A stretch of 11,852 bases of DNA from Betaproteobacteria bacterium (GCA_016873905.1 VGVU01000034.1:1-11852), one strand, 5' to 3'. Shown: positions 1 through 7,387, numbered from the stretch's first letter. Translations and numbers: made by a program. Notes: generated from the sequence alone by a model not told the origin.

Positions 1-332
1 TCTGGCATTCCAACGGCCGGGCGCGCTTCGTGCCCACCCAGAGACCAGGGCGTCTCCTCCACGATCGGCAACTCCGTTTGCATGGGCACAGCCTCTTGCG
101 GAGGCTGCCAGGGCGGTGCGCTATCGGAAAGATCCTCAACCCGAGTATCCATATTCGGATCAAGGTCCCGATCCAGGTCAAGGTCCCTCGCTGCCGAAGC
201 GTCGTCAGTCGGCCTGAAGATCTTGTTGACGCCGTCTTTCGCACGCTTTTCCTGCCAGCGGTTGTAAACCAGTACAGCGACCAGGATCAATACCACCACG
301 CCGATCAGCGTCCACCGCAATTCGCCTAGCAC
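1..332 (-). CDS. zipA: ZipA-like cell division protein, N-terminal part (cut by window edge)
   Basis: ZipA is an inner-membrane protein that tethers FtsZ to the membrane in the early divisome. Only the first 110 codons are present; the FtsZ-binding C-terminal domain lies outside the window. The start is a GTG at 332-330 with an AGGAGA ribosome site about 7 bases upstream; no ATG fits. What is seen: a very short N-terminus, one hydrophobic segment at about residues 9-22, then a basic stretch (YNRWQEKRAKDG), which suits N-out, C-in topology as in ZipA. A flexible acidic and proline-rich linker follows. The linker holds a repeat (RDLDLD then RDLDPN) made by an 18-base duplication near 161-187. 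The gene begins 27 bases after the ftsB stop, so it is probably the last visible gene of the pyrG operon. The assignment rests on topology, linker type and divisome neighbour, since the diagnostic domain is missing; another bitopic membrane protein cannot be excluded. Confidence 0.62.
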   Translation of the reverse strand, partial: MLGELRWTLIGVVVLILVAVLVYNRWQEKRAKDGVNKIFRPTDDASAARDLDLDRDLDPNMDTRVEDLSDSAPPWQPPQEAVPMQTELPIVEETPWSLGGHEARPAVGMP

Positions 333-359
333 TAGGGTTTCTCCTGTTGAATAAAGGGG

Positions 360-668
360 TTAGGGAGCCACTGTTCCGGGGCCCGGGTCCTTCGGGTTGG
401 GTTCCATGACCTGAAAAAAGATCTCGTCTTTCTTGATCATACCTAATTCAAAACGGGCCCGCTCCTCAATGGCTGCCTGTCCGTGAATCAAATCATTCAC
501 CTCCGCCCGCAGATGGACATTGCGTTGCATCAAGGTGGTATTGAGCTTTTCTTGTGCAAGCACCTCGTCCTTGAGCTCGGATACTCGCAACCACCCCCCC
601 TTCCCTAACCACAACGGGTATTGGAGGATGACCAACAAGGCGACGAGTACCCAGCTTAGTGGACGCAT
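360..668 (-). CDS. ftsB: Cell division protein FtsB
   Basis: FtsB is a small bitopic inner-membrane protein. With FtsL and FtsQ it forms the periplasmic coiled-coil complex that activates septal peptidoglycan synthesis by FtsW and FtsI. The 102-residue product has the full family layout: a short cytoplasmic start, a membrane segment at about residues 5-17, the motif QYPLWLGKGGW at 16-26, a coiled coil at about 30-62, and the conserved block AIEERARFELGMIKKDE at 66-82 followed by FFQV. The tail after residue 88 is proline-rich and probably disordered. No strong ribosome site precedes the ATG, although a TGA immediately before it and the close eno stop (31 bases upstream) would suit translation by nearby ribosomes. 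The position after eno is classic for beta- and gammaproteobacteria. Identification is firm. Confidence 0.95.
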   Translation of the reverse strand: MRPLSWVLVALLVILQYPLWLGKGGWLRVSELKDEVLAQEKLNTTLMQRNVHLRAEVNDLIHGQAAIEERARFELGMIKKDEIFFQVMEPNPKDPGPGTVAP

Positions 669-699
669 TCAGCAATACGCCATCCGTTCAGGCCGACCC

Positions 700-1983
700 T
701 CAGCGCATGCGCGGAAAGGCTGCGCGACCCGCATAAACGCCCTGATCGCCCAGCGCCTCCTCGATGCGCAGCAACTGGTTGTACTTGGCGATCCGGTCGG
801 AACGCGACAGCGAGCCGGTCTTGATCTGCCAGGCATTGCTACCCACGGCGAGGTCGGCAATAAAGGCATCCTCGGTCTCTCCCGAACGGTGCGAAATCAC
901 GGTGCTGTAACCGGCGCGGCGCGCCATGTCGATGGCCTCAAAGGTCTCGCTCAGCGTCCCGATCTGGTTCACCTTGATCAGGATGGAATTTGCGATGCCC
1001 TTGGCGATGCCTTCACGCAAGATCTTGGCATTGGTCACAAACAGGTCATCACCCACCAACTGGATGCGGCTGCCGAGTTTTTCGGTCTGCAGCTTCCAGC
1101 CGTCCCAGTCGTTCTCAGCAAAACCGTCTTCGATGGTGATAATCGGATACTTGTCGACCCAGGCAGCAAGGTAATCAACCATCTCAGCCGAGGTCAGGGA
1201 GCGGCCTTCCGAGGCCAGGGTATAACGACCATCCTCATAGTATTCGCTGGCGGCGCAATCCAGACCGATACACACATCAACGCCGGGCTGGTAACCCGCC
1301 TTCTCGATGGCCTGCATGATGAAGGACAAGGCCTCCTCATTGGATTTCAGATTGGGGGCAAAGCCGCCCTCATCGCCCACCCCGGTCGAATGGCCGGCCT
1401 TGTTGAGCAGGTCGCGCAAGGCATGGAACACCTCGGCGCCACAGCGCAGGGCCTCGCGGAAGGTCGGACGACCCACCGGAATGATCATGAACTCTTGCAT
1501 GTCCACGCTGTTGTCGGCATGAGCCCCGCCGTTGATCACATTCATCATGGGAACCGGCAGGCGCATCGGGCCCGCACCCCCCAGGTAACGATACAGCGGC
1601 AGGCCCGCCTCTTCCGCCGCCGCACGGGCGCACGCCAGCGAGATCGCGAGCGTGGCATTGGCACCGAGGCGAGACTTGTTTTCCGTTCCATCCAGATCAA
1701 TCAAGGTTTGATCAATAAAGGCCTGATCTTCCACATCCAGACCCAGAATCGCCTCGGCAATCTCGGTGTTCACATTGTCCATGGCCTGAGTCACGCCCTT
1801 GCCCAGATAACGGCCCTTGTCCCCGTCACGCAGTTCAATCGCCTCGCGCGAGCCGGTGGAGGCACCGGACGGCACGGCAGCGCGTCCCATAACGCCTGAT
1901 TCCAGGAAAACATCCGCCTCGACGGTCGGATTACCGCGCGAATCCAGAATCTCGCGAGCGATGACATCAACAATTGCAGACAT
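700..1983 (-). CDS. eno: Enolase (phosphopyruvate hydratase)
   Basis: Enolase interconverts 2-phosphoglycerate and phosphoenolpyruvate in glycolysis and gluconeogenesis; in many proteobacteria it is also part of the RNA degradosome. From the chosen ATG the product has 427 residues, normal for bacterial enolases. Visible landmarks are the N-terminal REILDSRGNPT, the acid/base Glu in GDEGGFAPN (about E205), the catalytic Lys in ILIKVNQIGTLSET (about K337), the metal ligands in GLDCAASE (D242), IEDGF (E285) and GDDLFVTN (D312/D313), and SHRSGETED at 364-372. A Trp (W385) stands where E. coli has Gly, just before QIKTGSLSRSDR. An in-frame ATG five codons upstream (1998) was rejected: its upstream sequence has no ribosome site, whereas GAAAGG lies 7 bases before the ATG at 1983. 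It sits 35 bases after the kdsA stop and 31 before ftsB, so it is co-transcribed with both. Confidence 0.98.
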   Translation of the reverse strand: MSAIVDVIAREILDSRGNPTVEADVFLESGVMGRAAVPSGASTGSREAIELRDGDKGRYLGKGVTQAMDNVNTEIAEAILGLDVEDQAFIDQTLIDLDGTENKSRLGANATLAISLACARAAAEEAGLPLYRYLGGAGPMRLPVPMMNVINGGAHADNSVDMQEFMIIPVGRPTFREALRCGAEVFHALRDLLNKAGHSTGVGDEGGFAPNLKSNEEALSFIMQAIEKAGYQPGVDVCIGLDCAASEYYEDGRYTLASEGRSLTSAEMVDYLAAWVDKYPIITIEDGFAENDWDGWKLQTEKLGSRIQLVGDDLFVTNAKILREGIAKGIANSILIKVNQIGTLSETFEAIDMARRAGYSTVISHRSGETEDAFIADLAVGSNAWQIKTGSLSRSDRIAKYNQLLRIEEALGDQGVYAGRAAFPRMR

Positions 1984-2018
1984 GGTCAAACCTTTCAAAA
2001 TAAGACAAAACTACAGTA

Positions 2019-2870
2019 CTACAGTGTCGCCTCGATGAAGCCCCTTTGCTTCACCAGCGCATCAACCTCTTTCAGGGTCTCCAACAATTCACGCATCCGC
2101 GGCAGTGGCCAGGCATTGGGGCCATCGGAGGCCGCACAGGCCGGATCCGGATGGGTTTCGGCAAACACACCCGCCACACCTACCGCCACCGCTGCCCGCG
2201 CCAATACCGGCACAAATTCACGCTGCCCCCCGGAAACGGTGCCCTGCCCGCCCGGTTGCTGTACCGAATGCGTCGCATCAAACACCACCGGGCACCCCGT
2301 CTCGCGCAAGACAGCCAGGCTGCGCATGTCGGAAACCAGGGTGTTGTAGCCAAACGAGGCCCCGCGTTCGCAAACCATGAAGTTATCGCTGGCGACACCG
2401 GCCTCCACCGCCGCAGCGCGGGCCTTGTCGACCACATTTTTCATATCCCAGGGGGCAAGAAACTGCCCTTTCTTGATATTGACCGGCTTTCCGCTGGCGG
2501 CGCAGGCATTGATGAAATCGGTCTGACGGCAGAGGAAGGCCGGGGTCTGCAATACATCCACCACCGAGGCCACCGTGGCGATCTCGGCCTCGGTATGCAC
2601 ATCCGTCAACACCGGCACGCCGATCTGTTTTTTGACCTCCGCCAGAATGCGCAGGCCCTCGTCCATGCCCAAACCCCGAAACGACTTGCCACTGGAACGG
2701 TTGGCCTTGTCGTAAGACGACTTATAGATGAACGGGATGCCCAATTCGGCACAAATCGCCTTCAACTGCCCGGCCGTGTCCATCGCCATCTGTTCCGACT
2801 CGATCACGCAAGGGCCGGCAATCAGGAACAGGGGCTGATCAAGACCGACCTCAAATCCGCACAGTTTCAT
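2019..2870 (-). CDS. kdsA: 3-deoxy-D-manno-octulosonate 8-phosphate synthase (KDO8P synthase)
   Basis: KdsA condenses phosphoenolpyruvate with arabinose 5-phosphate to give KDO 8-phosphate, the precursor of the KDO sugars of LPS inner core; it is cytosolic. The 283-residue product is full length for a TIM-barrel KDO8P synthase. Seen in order: LIAGPCVIES (16-25), KSSYDKANRSSGKSFRG (50-66), TDVHTE (89-94), LQTPAFLCRQTDF (107-119), NIKKGQFLAPWDM (131-143), CERGASFGYN (167-176) and SGGQREFVPVLARAAVAVG (213-231). The predicted metal ligands Cys21, His201, Glu238 and Asp249 are all present, which places it in the metal-dependent class typified by Aquifex aeolicus rather than the metal-free E. coli class that has Asn at the Cys position. 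Its ATG overlaps the pyrG stop (ATGA), so translation is probably coupled. The stop lies inside a tandem 8-base duplication at 2010-2025. Confidence 0.97.
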   Translation of the reverse strand: MKLCGFEVGLDQPLFLIAGPCVIESEQMAMDTAGQLKAICAELGIPFIYKSSYDKANRSSGKSFRGLGMDEGLRILAEVKKQIGVPVLTDVHTEAEIATVASVVDVLQTPAFLCRQTDFINACAASGKPVNIKKGQFLAPWDMKNVVDKARAAAVEAGVASDNFMVCERGASFGYNTLVSDMRSLAVLRETGCPVVFDATHSVQQPGGQGTVSGGQREFVPVLARAAVAVGVAGVFAETHPDPACAASDGPNAWPLPRMRELLETLKEVDALVKQRGFIEATL

Positions 2871-4510
2871 GCTTCCCCCTTCTTGCAGGCAATCGCCGCT
2901 TTGACAAATGAGGTGAAGAGCGGATGCCCCTCACGCGGATTGGAAGTGAATTCCGGATGAAATTGGCAGGCCACAAACCAGGGATGCACATCACGCGGCA
3001 GTTCGATCATCTCGCACAAGTGGGTACCCGGGGCCCGGCCGGACACAATCAGGCCACGCCCTTCGAGTTCAGCGAGCAAGCGGTTATTCACCTCATAGCG
3101 ATGGCGATGGCGCTCGACAATCTCGGCGGCGCCATAGATCTCGCGGGCCAGGCTGCCCGGTGCCAACTGACATAGCTGTCCGCCCAGTCGCATCGTACCG
3201 CCCAGGTCTGAGGCCTCGTCGCGGCGCTCCACATGCCCATCAGCCGCCTGCCATTCCGTAATCAGGCCCACCACCGGATACGGTGTCTCCGGTTCGAACT
3301 CGGTCGAGTGCGCCCCCGTCATGCCGCCCACCTCGCGCGCATATTCAACGACCGCCATCTGCATGCCGAGGCAGATGCCCAGATAGGGCACACGGTTCTC
3401 GCGCGCATAACGAATCGCCGCAATCTTGCCCTCGGTGCCGCGCTTGCCAAAGCCACCCGGAACCAGGATGGCGTCCATGGCCTGCAAGGCATCGCAACCG
3501 TTTTTCTCCAGATCCTCGGAGTCCATAAAATGGATCCGGACCTTGCTCCGCGTGTGGATGCCGGCGTGGATCATCGCCTCGGTCAACGACTTGTACGACT
3601 CGGTCAGATCCACATACTTGCCCACAAAGGCGACATGGATCTCGCGCTCAGGATGTTCCATCGCATCGACCAGCCGCTGCCACACCGACAAATCGGCGGC
3701 GCGCGCCAGGATATGCAATTTGTGGCACACAATCTCGTCCAGCATCTGGGCATGCAGCATGCCAGGGACCTTGTAAATGGATGAGGCATCCAGAGCCTCA
3801 ATCACCGCCTCCGGCATCACATTGCAAAACAGGGCAATCTTGCGCTGTTCTTCCGGCGGGATGGGGCGGTCAGCACGACAGACCAGGACATCGGGCTGGA
3901 TACCAATCTCGCGCAACTCCTTGACCGAGTGCTGGGTCGGCTTGGTCTTGAGTTCCCCCGCCGCAGAGATATAGGGCAGCAGGGTGAGGTGCATGTAACA
4001 CACATTGTCGCGCCCCTCATCGAGGCCCATCTGACGGATCGCCTCCAGAAAGGGCAGCGATTCGATATCGCCCACGGTCCCGCCGATCTCGACCATGGCC
4101 ACATCGGCATCGCCCGCGCCGGCGCGAATCTGCGCCTTGATCGCATCGGTGATGTGGGGAATGACCTGCACGGTCTTGCCCAGGTATTCGCCACGCCGCT
4201 CCCGCTTGATCACCGACTCATAAATCTGGCCGGTGCTGAAGCTGTTCGATTTCTTCATCTTGGCGCGCGTAAAGCGCTCGTAGTGACCAAGATCGAGATC
4301 GGTCTCGGCACCATCCTCGGTGACGAACACCTCGCCGTGCTGAAACGGCGACATCGTACCGGGGTCAACATTGATGTAGGGGTCGAGCTTCAGAAGGGTG
4401 ACTTTGAGGCCGCGCGATTCAAGAATGGCGGCCAGCGAAGCGGCAGCGATGCCTTTGCCCAGAGAGGACACAACGCCGCCGGTGACAAATACATACTTGG
4501 GCATGGGCAT
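2867..4510 (-). CDS. pyrG: CTP synthase (glutamine-hydrolysing)
   Basis: PyrG makes CTP from UTP and ATP, using ammonia released from glutamine by its own amidotransferase domain. The product is 547 residues, the usual length. The N-terminal synthetase domain (about 1-270) carries the P-loop FVTGGVVSSLGKG (8-20), KLDPYINVDPGTMSPFQHGE (41-60) and EIGGTVGDIES (141-151). The class I glutamine amidotransferase domain (about 290-540) carries PGGFGKRG (351-358), the nucleophile elbow YLGICLGMQ with Cys380, and CQFHPEFTS with His518 and Glu520. Two ATGs are possible, at 4510 (MPMPKYVF) and 4504 (MPKYVF); the upstream GAG is weak and sits closer to standard spacing for the second, so the N-terminus is uncertain by two residues. 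It is the first gene of the minus-strand operon and is divergent from hslO. The stop overlaps the kdsA start by four bases. Confidence 0.98.
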   Translation of the reverse strand: MPMPKYVFVTGGVVSSLGKGIAAASLAAILESRGLKVTLLKLDPYINVDPGTMSPFQHGEVFVTEDGAETDLDLGHYERFTRAKMKKSNSFSTGQIYESVIKRERRGEYLGKTVQVIPHITDAIKAQIRAGAGDADVAMVEIGGTVGDIESLPFLEAIRQMGLDEGRDNVCYMHLTLLPYISAAGELKTKPTQHSVKELREIGIQPDVLVCRADRPIPPEEQRKIALFCNVMPEAVIEALDASSIYKVPGMLHAQMLDEIVCHKLHILARAADLSVWQRLVDAMEHPEREIHVAFVGKYVDLTESYKSLTEAMIHAGIHTRSKVRIHFMDSEDLEKNGCDALQAMDAILVPGGFGKRGTEGKIAAIRYARENRVPYLGICLGMQMAVVEYAREVGGMTGAHSTEFEPETPYPVVGLITEWQAADGHVERRDEASDLGGTMRLGGQLCQLAPGSLAREIYGAAEIVERHRHRYEVNNRLLAELEGRGLIVSGRAPGTHLCEMIELPRDVHPWFVACQFHPEFTSNPREGHPLFTSFVKAAIACKKGEA

Positions 4511-4567
4511 AGCTCGAGTGGTGACGACGAATGATACCTAAATTCCGGCCCACCCAAAAGACGAACT

Positions 4568-4576
4568 TGCTACAAT
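4568..4576 (+). promoter_or_regulatory. Candidate extended -10 promoter for hslO-mnmC
   Basis: TGCTACAAT combines an extended TGn with a -10 box matching five of six consensus bases. It lies in the divergent pyrG/hslO gap about 65 bases before the hslO start. No convincing -35 box was found 15-19 bases upstream, which is tolerated with an extended -10. This is a prediction from sequence only. Confidence 0.4.
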
Positions 4577-4640
4577 TTTCCGGATCGCGCACCGATACGA
4601 GGGTCTGCCAGTAAAATTGGCTCCTCTTCTGGAGCCTCCC

Positions 4641-5498
4641 ATGCCGACCGATCAAACACACCGTTTTTTGCTGGAAAATCTCGACATTCGCGGTGCCTGG
4701 GTAAGTCTTGATACCGCCTGGAACGCCCTCCTCGCCCAGCGCAACTACCCGCCGCCGGTCAGCGAACTCCTGGGCGAGATGACCGCTGTCAGCGTGATGC
4801 TGGCGGCCAATCTCAAACAAGCCGGACGCCTGACGCTGCAGATTCAGGGCTCCGGACCGGTCAGTCTGCTCGTCATTGATTGCGACGAACAACTCCGCCT
4901 GCGCGGCATGGCCCGTCACGACCAGACCCTCGTGCCTGCCCCCGTTCCTGACCTCCTTGGCCATGGCCAACTCGCCCTTACCCTCGATACCGTAGGGCTG
5001 AAACAACCCTACCAAAGCCTGGTCCCGCTCGAAGGCAACACGATCAGCGCCATCTTCGAACACTATCTCTCCCAATCCGAACAACAACCCACGCGTTTGC
5101 TCCTCGCGGCCCGACCCAACCGCGTCGCGGGCCTGTTTCTGCAAACACTGCCTGGCGCTCACGCAAAGGACCCGGACGGCTGGAACCGGATAAATCTGCT
5201 CGCCAATACCCTGAAGAGCGACGAGCTCCTCGATACCCCCGTGACCGAGCTGTTGCCGCGCCTCTTTCCGGAGGACGACATTCGCCTCTACGATCCGCGG
5301 ACCGTCACCCACCATTGCCCGCGCGATCCGGAAAAGATTCACGCCATGCTGCGCAGTCTCGGCCGCGACGAGTGCGAGGCCGCCCTGCACGAGCAGGGCG
5401 AGATCCATGTTCACGATGACCTCTGCGGCCACGATTACCGCTTTGACGCGACCCGCCTGGCCGCCGTGTTCGAGGAACCCGAACACCGCTACCACTGA
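4641..5498 (+). CDS. hslO: Hsp33 family redox-regulated chaperone with a degenerate zinc centre
   Basis: Hsp33 is a cytosolic holdase that, in E. coli, is switched on when oxidation ejects zinc from four C-terminal cysteines. From the ATG at 4641 (GGAG 6 bases upstream) the product has 285 residues, normal for the family. A TTG eight codons upstream was rejected for lack of a ribosome site. The N-terminal chaperone fold is recognisable from RFLLENLDIRGAWVSL (8-23), LLGEMTAVSVMLAANLKQ (43-60), LQIQGSGPVSLLV (66-78) and FEHYLSQSEQQPTR (139-152). The usual CxC...CxxC zinc motif is altered: ungapped alignment with the family block gives Cys226-Pro-Arg228 and Asp259-x-x-Cys262, so the second and third cysteines are lost. 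Extra Cys245 and several histidines (224, 225, 256, 258) lie nearby. It may be constitutive, use a different metal set, or respond through a different disulfide. The stop overlaps the mnmC start (TGATG). Confidence 0.92.
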   Translation: MPTDQTHRFLLENLDIRGAWVSLDTAWNALLAQRNYPPPVSELLGEMTAVSVMLAANLKQAGRLTLQIQGSGPVSLLVIDCDEQLRLRGMARHDQTLVPAPVPDLLGHGQLALTLDTVGLKQPYQSLVPLEGNTISAIFEHYLSQSEQQPTRLLLAARPNRVAGLFLQTLPGAHAKDPDGWNRINLLANTLKSDELLDTPVTELLPRLFPEDDIRLYDPRTVTHHCPRDPEKIHAMLRSLGRDECEAALHEQGEIHVHDDLCGHDYRFDATRLAAVFEEPEHRYH

Positions 5499-7348
5499 TG
5501 TACGATCCGCTCATTCCGGCCCGCCTCGACTGGCAAGGCGCCACCCCGCACTCACCCGTCTTTGCTGATGTTTACCATTCAGCCGATGGCGGCCCTGGCC
5601 AGGCACGGCATGTCTTCCTCGCCGGCAACAAACTCCCCGAGGCCTGGCGCGGCCGTGACCGCTTCGTCATCCTCGAAACCGGATTTGGCACCGGACTCAA
5701 CTTCCTGACCACTTGGGCCGCCTGGCGGGCCGACCCCGATGCGTGTGCACAGCTCCATTATCTTGCCGCCGAGAAACATCCCTTCACGGCTACCGACCTG
5801 GCTCGCCTGCACGCTGCCTGGCCAGAATACGCCGACCTTGGCGCTGAACTGCGTAGCGTCTGGCCCGTCCTCACACCGGGTTTTCACCGTCTCGAACTGG
5901 CGGGGGGTCGCCTCCACCTAACCTTGTTGCTGGGTGATGCACAACACACCCTGCCGCAAGTCGCCGCTCAGGTCGATGCCTTTTTCCTGGACGGTTTTGC
6001 ACCCGCCAAAAACCCGGCCCTCTGGTCACCGCCGTTACTGCGGCAGATCGCTGCCCTGGCCGCACCCAAGGCCACGCTCGCCACCTGGTGCGTGGCCGGC
6101 GAGGTGCGGCGCAGCCTGCAGGACGCCGGCTTCCGACTTGAAAAAACCGGTGGCTTTGGCGGTAAACGAGAGATGCTGCGCGGCCAACTTGTAGCCCCCC
6201 GCACGCGGCCGCCCCAACACCCGATTGGTCACGCCATGGTTCTCGGTGCCGGGCTGGCCGGATGCAGCGCGGCCTATGCCCTCGCCCGCCGGGGTTGGCA
6301 GGTCACCGTCATTGACCGCCACGCAACCCCGGCGCAGGGCGCCTCTGGCAACCTGGCCGGCATCGTACGGCCCATGCTGAGCCTGGACGACAATCTCGCC
6401 TCGCGTTTCACCCGCGCCGCCTTTCTCTACGCCACCCGAGTCTGGCCGCAGCACCCGGGGCAGCCCCGCTGGTCACCCTGTGGCGTCCTGCAACTGGCCC
6501 GAGATGCCGCCGATGCTGCCTACCAGAAACGACTCATTGAGAACCTGGCCTTCCCGCCCGAGATGGTCCGGGGCGTGGACAGCACAACCGTTCAGACCCT
6601 GCGCAACGGGCCGCTCGATGCCTTCCAGGAACATGCCGGCCTGCTCTTTCCAAACGCCGGCTGGGCCGCCCCGCCCAGTCTCTGCCAGGCCAATCTGGCC
6701 GCCTGCAACGAACGCCTGATACTGCGCTGCGCAACCTCTGTGTCCACACTTGAACCGCTAGGCCATGGCTGGCGGGCCCTGGATGCCGAGCAGCGAGAAG
6801 TTGCCCGCGCCGATATCGTCATCCTGGCCGGCGGGGCCCAGATCAGCCGCTTGCCGCAGGCCATGGGGCTGCCAATGGAATACATGCGGGGCCAGGTGAG
6901 TTTGCTGCCGGATCGGGAGCTTCAGTTCCTGCGCCTCGTCGTCTGTGGTGACGGTTATGTCATCCCGCCCGTCGCTGGACAGGTGTGCACCGGTGCCAGC
7001 TACGAACCCAGCCAAACCCCGGGTGATGACACCGTGCCCAGCCTCGCCGCACAACAGAGCAACCTCGCTAAGCTGGAACAACTTCTACCCGGCTGCAACA
7101 TACGCTCCCAAGAAACGACAGACCGCGTCAGTTTTCGCGCCATTGCGCGTGACCGGATGCCCCTTATCGGCCCGATGGCCGAGCCCGGTCTCTTTGCCCT
7201 GCTGGGGATGGCCTCACGGGGTCTGGTCTGGTCGCAACTGGCCGGCGAATTGCTCGCCAGTCAGATCGGCAACGAACCCCTGCCCATTGAAAAAGACCTG
7301 GTGCGCGCCGTGAACCCGCAGCGTTTTGCGCGCCGCGATTCAGCTTAG
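5498..7348 (+). CDS. mnmC: Bifunctional tRNA mnm5s2U34 biosynthesis enzyme MnmC (methyltransferase/FAD oxidoreductase)
   Basis: MnmC completes the 5-methylaminomethyl-2-thiouridine modification at the wobble position 34 of certain tRNAs. Its C-terminal FAD domain removes the carboxymethyl group from cmnm5U34 to give nm5U34, and its N-terminal domain methylates that with SAM. The 616-residue product has both parts. The methyltransferase (about 1-235) shows ILETGFGTGLNFL (58-70), the SAM loop, and FFLDGFAPAKNPALW (162-176), whose Asp165 is the likely catalytic base. The DAO-type oxidoreductase (about 245-605) shows the dinucleotide motif VLGAGLAGCSAAYALARRGW (248-267), GASGNLAGIVRPMLS (281-295) and a C-terminal RAIARDRMPLIGP block. 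It is slightly shorter than the E. coli protein (668). Translation is likely coupled to hslO through TGATG. It converges on the minus-strand gene at 7388, with a repeat-hairpin tract between. Confidence 0.97.
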   Translation: MYDPLIPARLDWQGATPHSPVFADVYHSADGGPGQARHVFLAGNKLPEAWRGRDRFVILETGFGTGLNFLTTWAAWRADPDACAQLHYLAAEKHPFTATDLARLHAAWPEYADLGAELRSVWPVLTPGFHRLELAGGRLHLTLLLGDAQHTLPQVAAQVDAFFLDGFAPAKNPALWSPPLLRQIAALAAPKATLATWCVAGEVRRSLQDAGFRLEKTGGFGGKREMLRGQLVAPRTRPPQHPIGHAMVLGAGLAGCSAAYALARRGWQVTVIDRHATPAQGASGNLAGIVRPMLSLDDNLASRFTRAAFLYATRVWPQHPGQPRWSPCGVLQLARDAADAAYQKRLIENLAFPPEMVRGVDSTTVQTLRNGPLDAFQEHAGLLFPNAGWAAPPSLCQANLAACNERLILRCATSVSTLEPLGHGWRALDAEQREVARADIVILAGGAQISRLPQAMGLPMEYMRGQVSLLPDRELQFLRLVVCGDGYVIPPVAGQVCTGASYEPSQTPGDDTVPSLAAQQSNLAKLEQLLPGCNIRSQETTDRVSFRAIARDRMPLIGPMAEPGLFALLGMASRGLVWSQLAGELLASQIGNEPLPIEKDLVRAVNPQRFARRDSA

Positions 7349-7349
7349 T

Positions 7350-7387
7350 GCCTTCTTAGGCGCCTTCTTAAAGGCCTTCTTAGAGGC
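7350..7387. repeat. Three tandem imperfect repeats that form mini-hairpins between convergent genes
   Basis: The core CCTTCTTA occurs three times at about 12-base spacing. Each unit is flanked by GCC and GGC and can fold on its own: 7350-7361 (GCCT/AGGC), 7362-7375 (GCCTT/AAGGC) and 7374-7387 (GCCT/AGGC). Read on the minus strand, in frame after the stop of the neighbouring gene, the same tract encodes three Lys-Lys-Ala-x units. It may act as a weak convergent terminator; no T-run is present. Confidence 0.7.

Noticed and set aside
682..698. Tiny reading frame (ATG plus three codons, TGA) directly before ftsB
   Set aside because: Too short and without a ribosome site; at most a coupling device, more likely chance.
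520..1899. 459-codon open frame on the plus strand opposite eno and ftsB
   Set aside because: It is the antisense shadow of enolase; its composition follows the GC-rich third positions of eno and it shows no domain or ribosome site.
2046..2960. 304-codon plus-strand open frame opposite kdsA and the end of pyrG
   Set aside because: Antisense shadow of two firmly identified genes, no recognisable protein motif.
4531..4557. Possible pyrG promoter on the minus strand (TTGGGT and TATCAT)
   Set aside because: The -35 match is poor and the spacer only 15 bases; not strong enough to list as a feature.
4419..5495. 358-codon minus-strand open frame opposite hslO running into pyrG
   Set aside because: Antisense shadow of hslO; it crosses the divergent promoter region and overlaps the pyrG start, which is not plausible.
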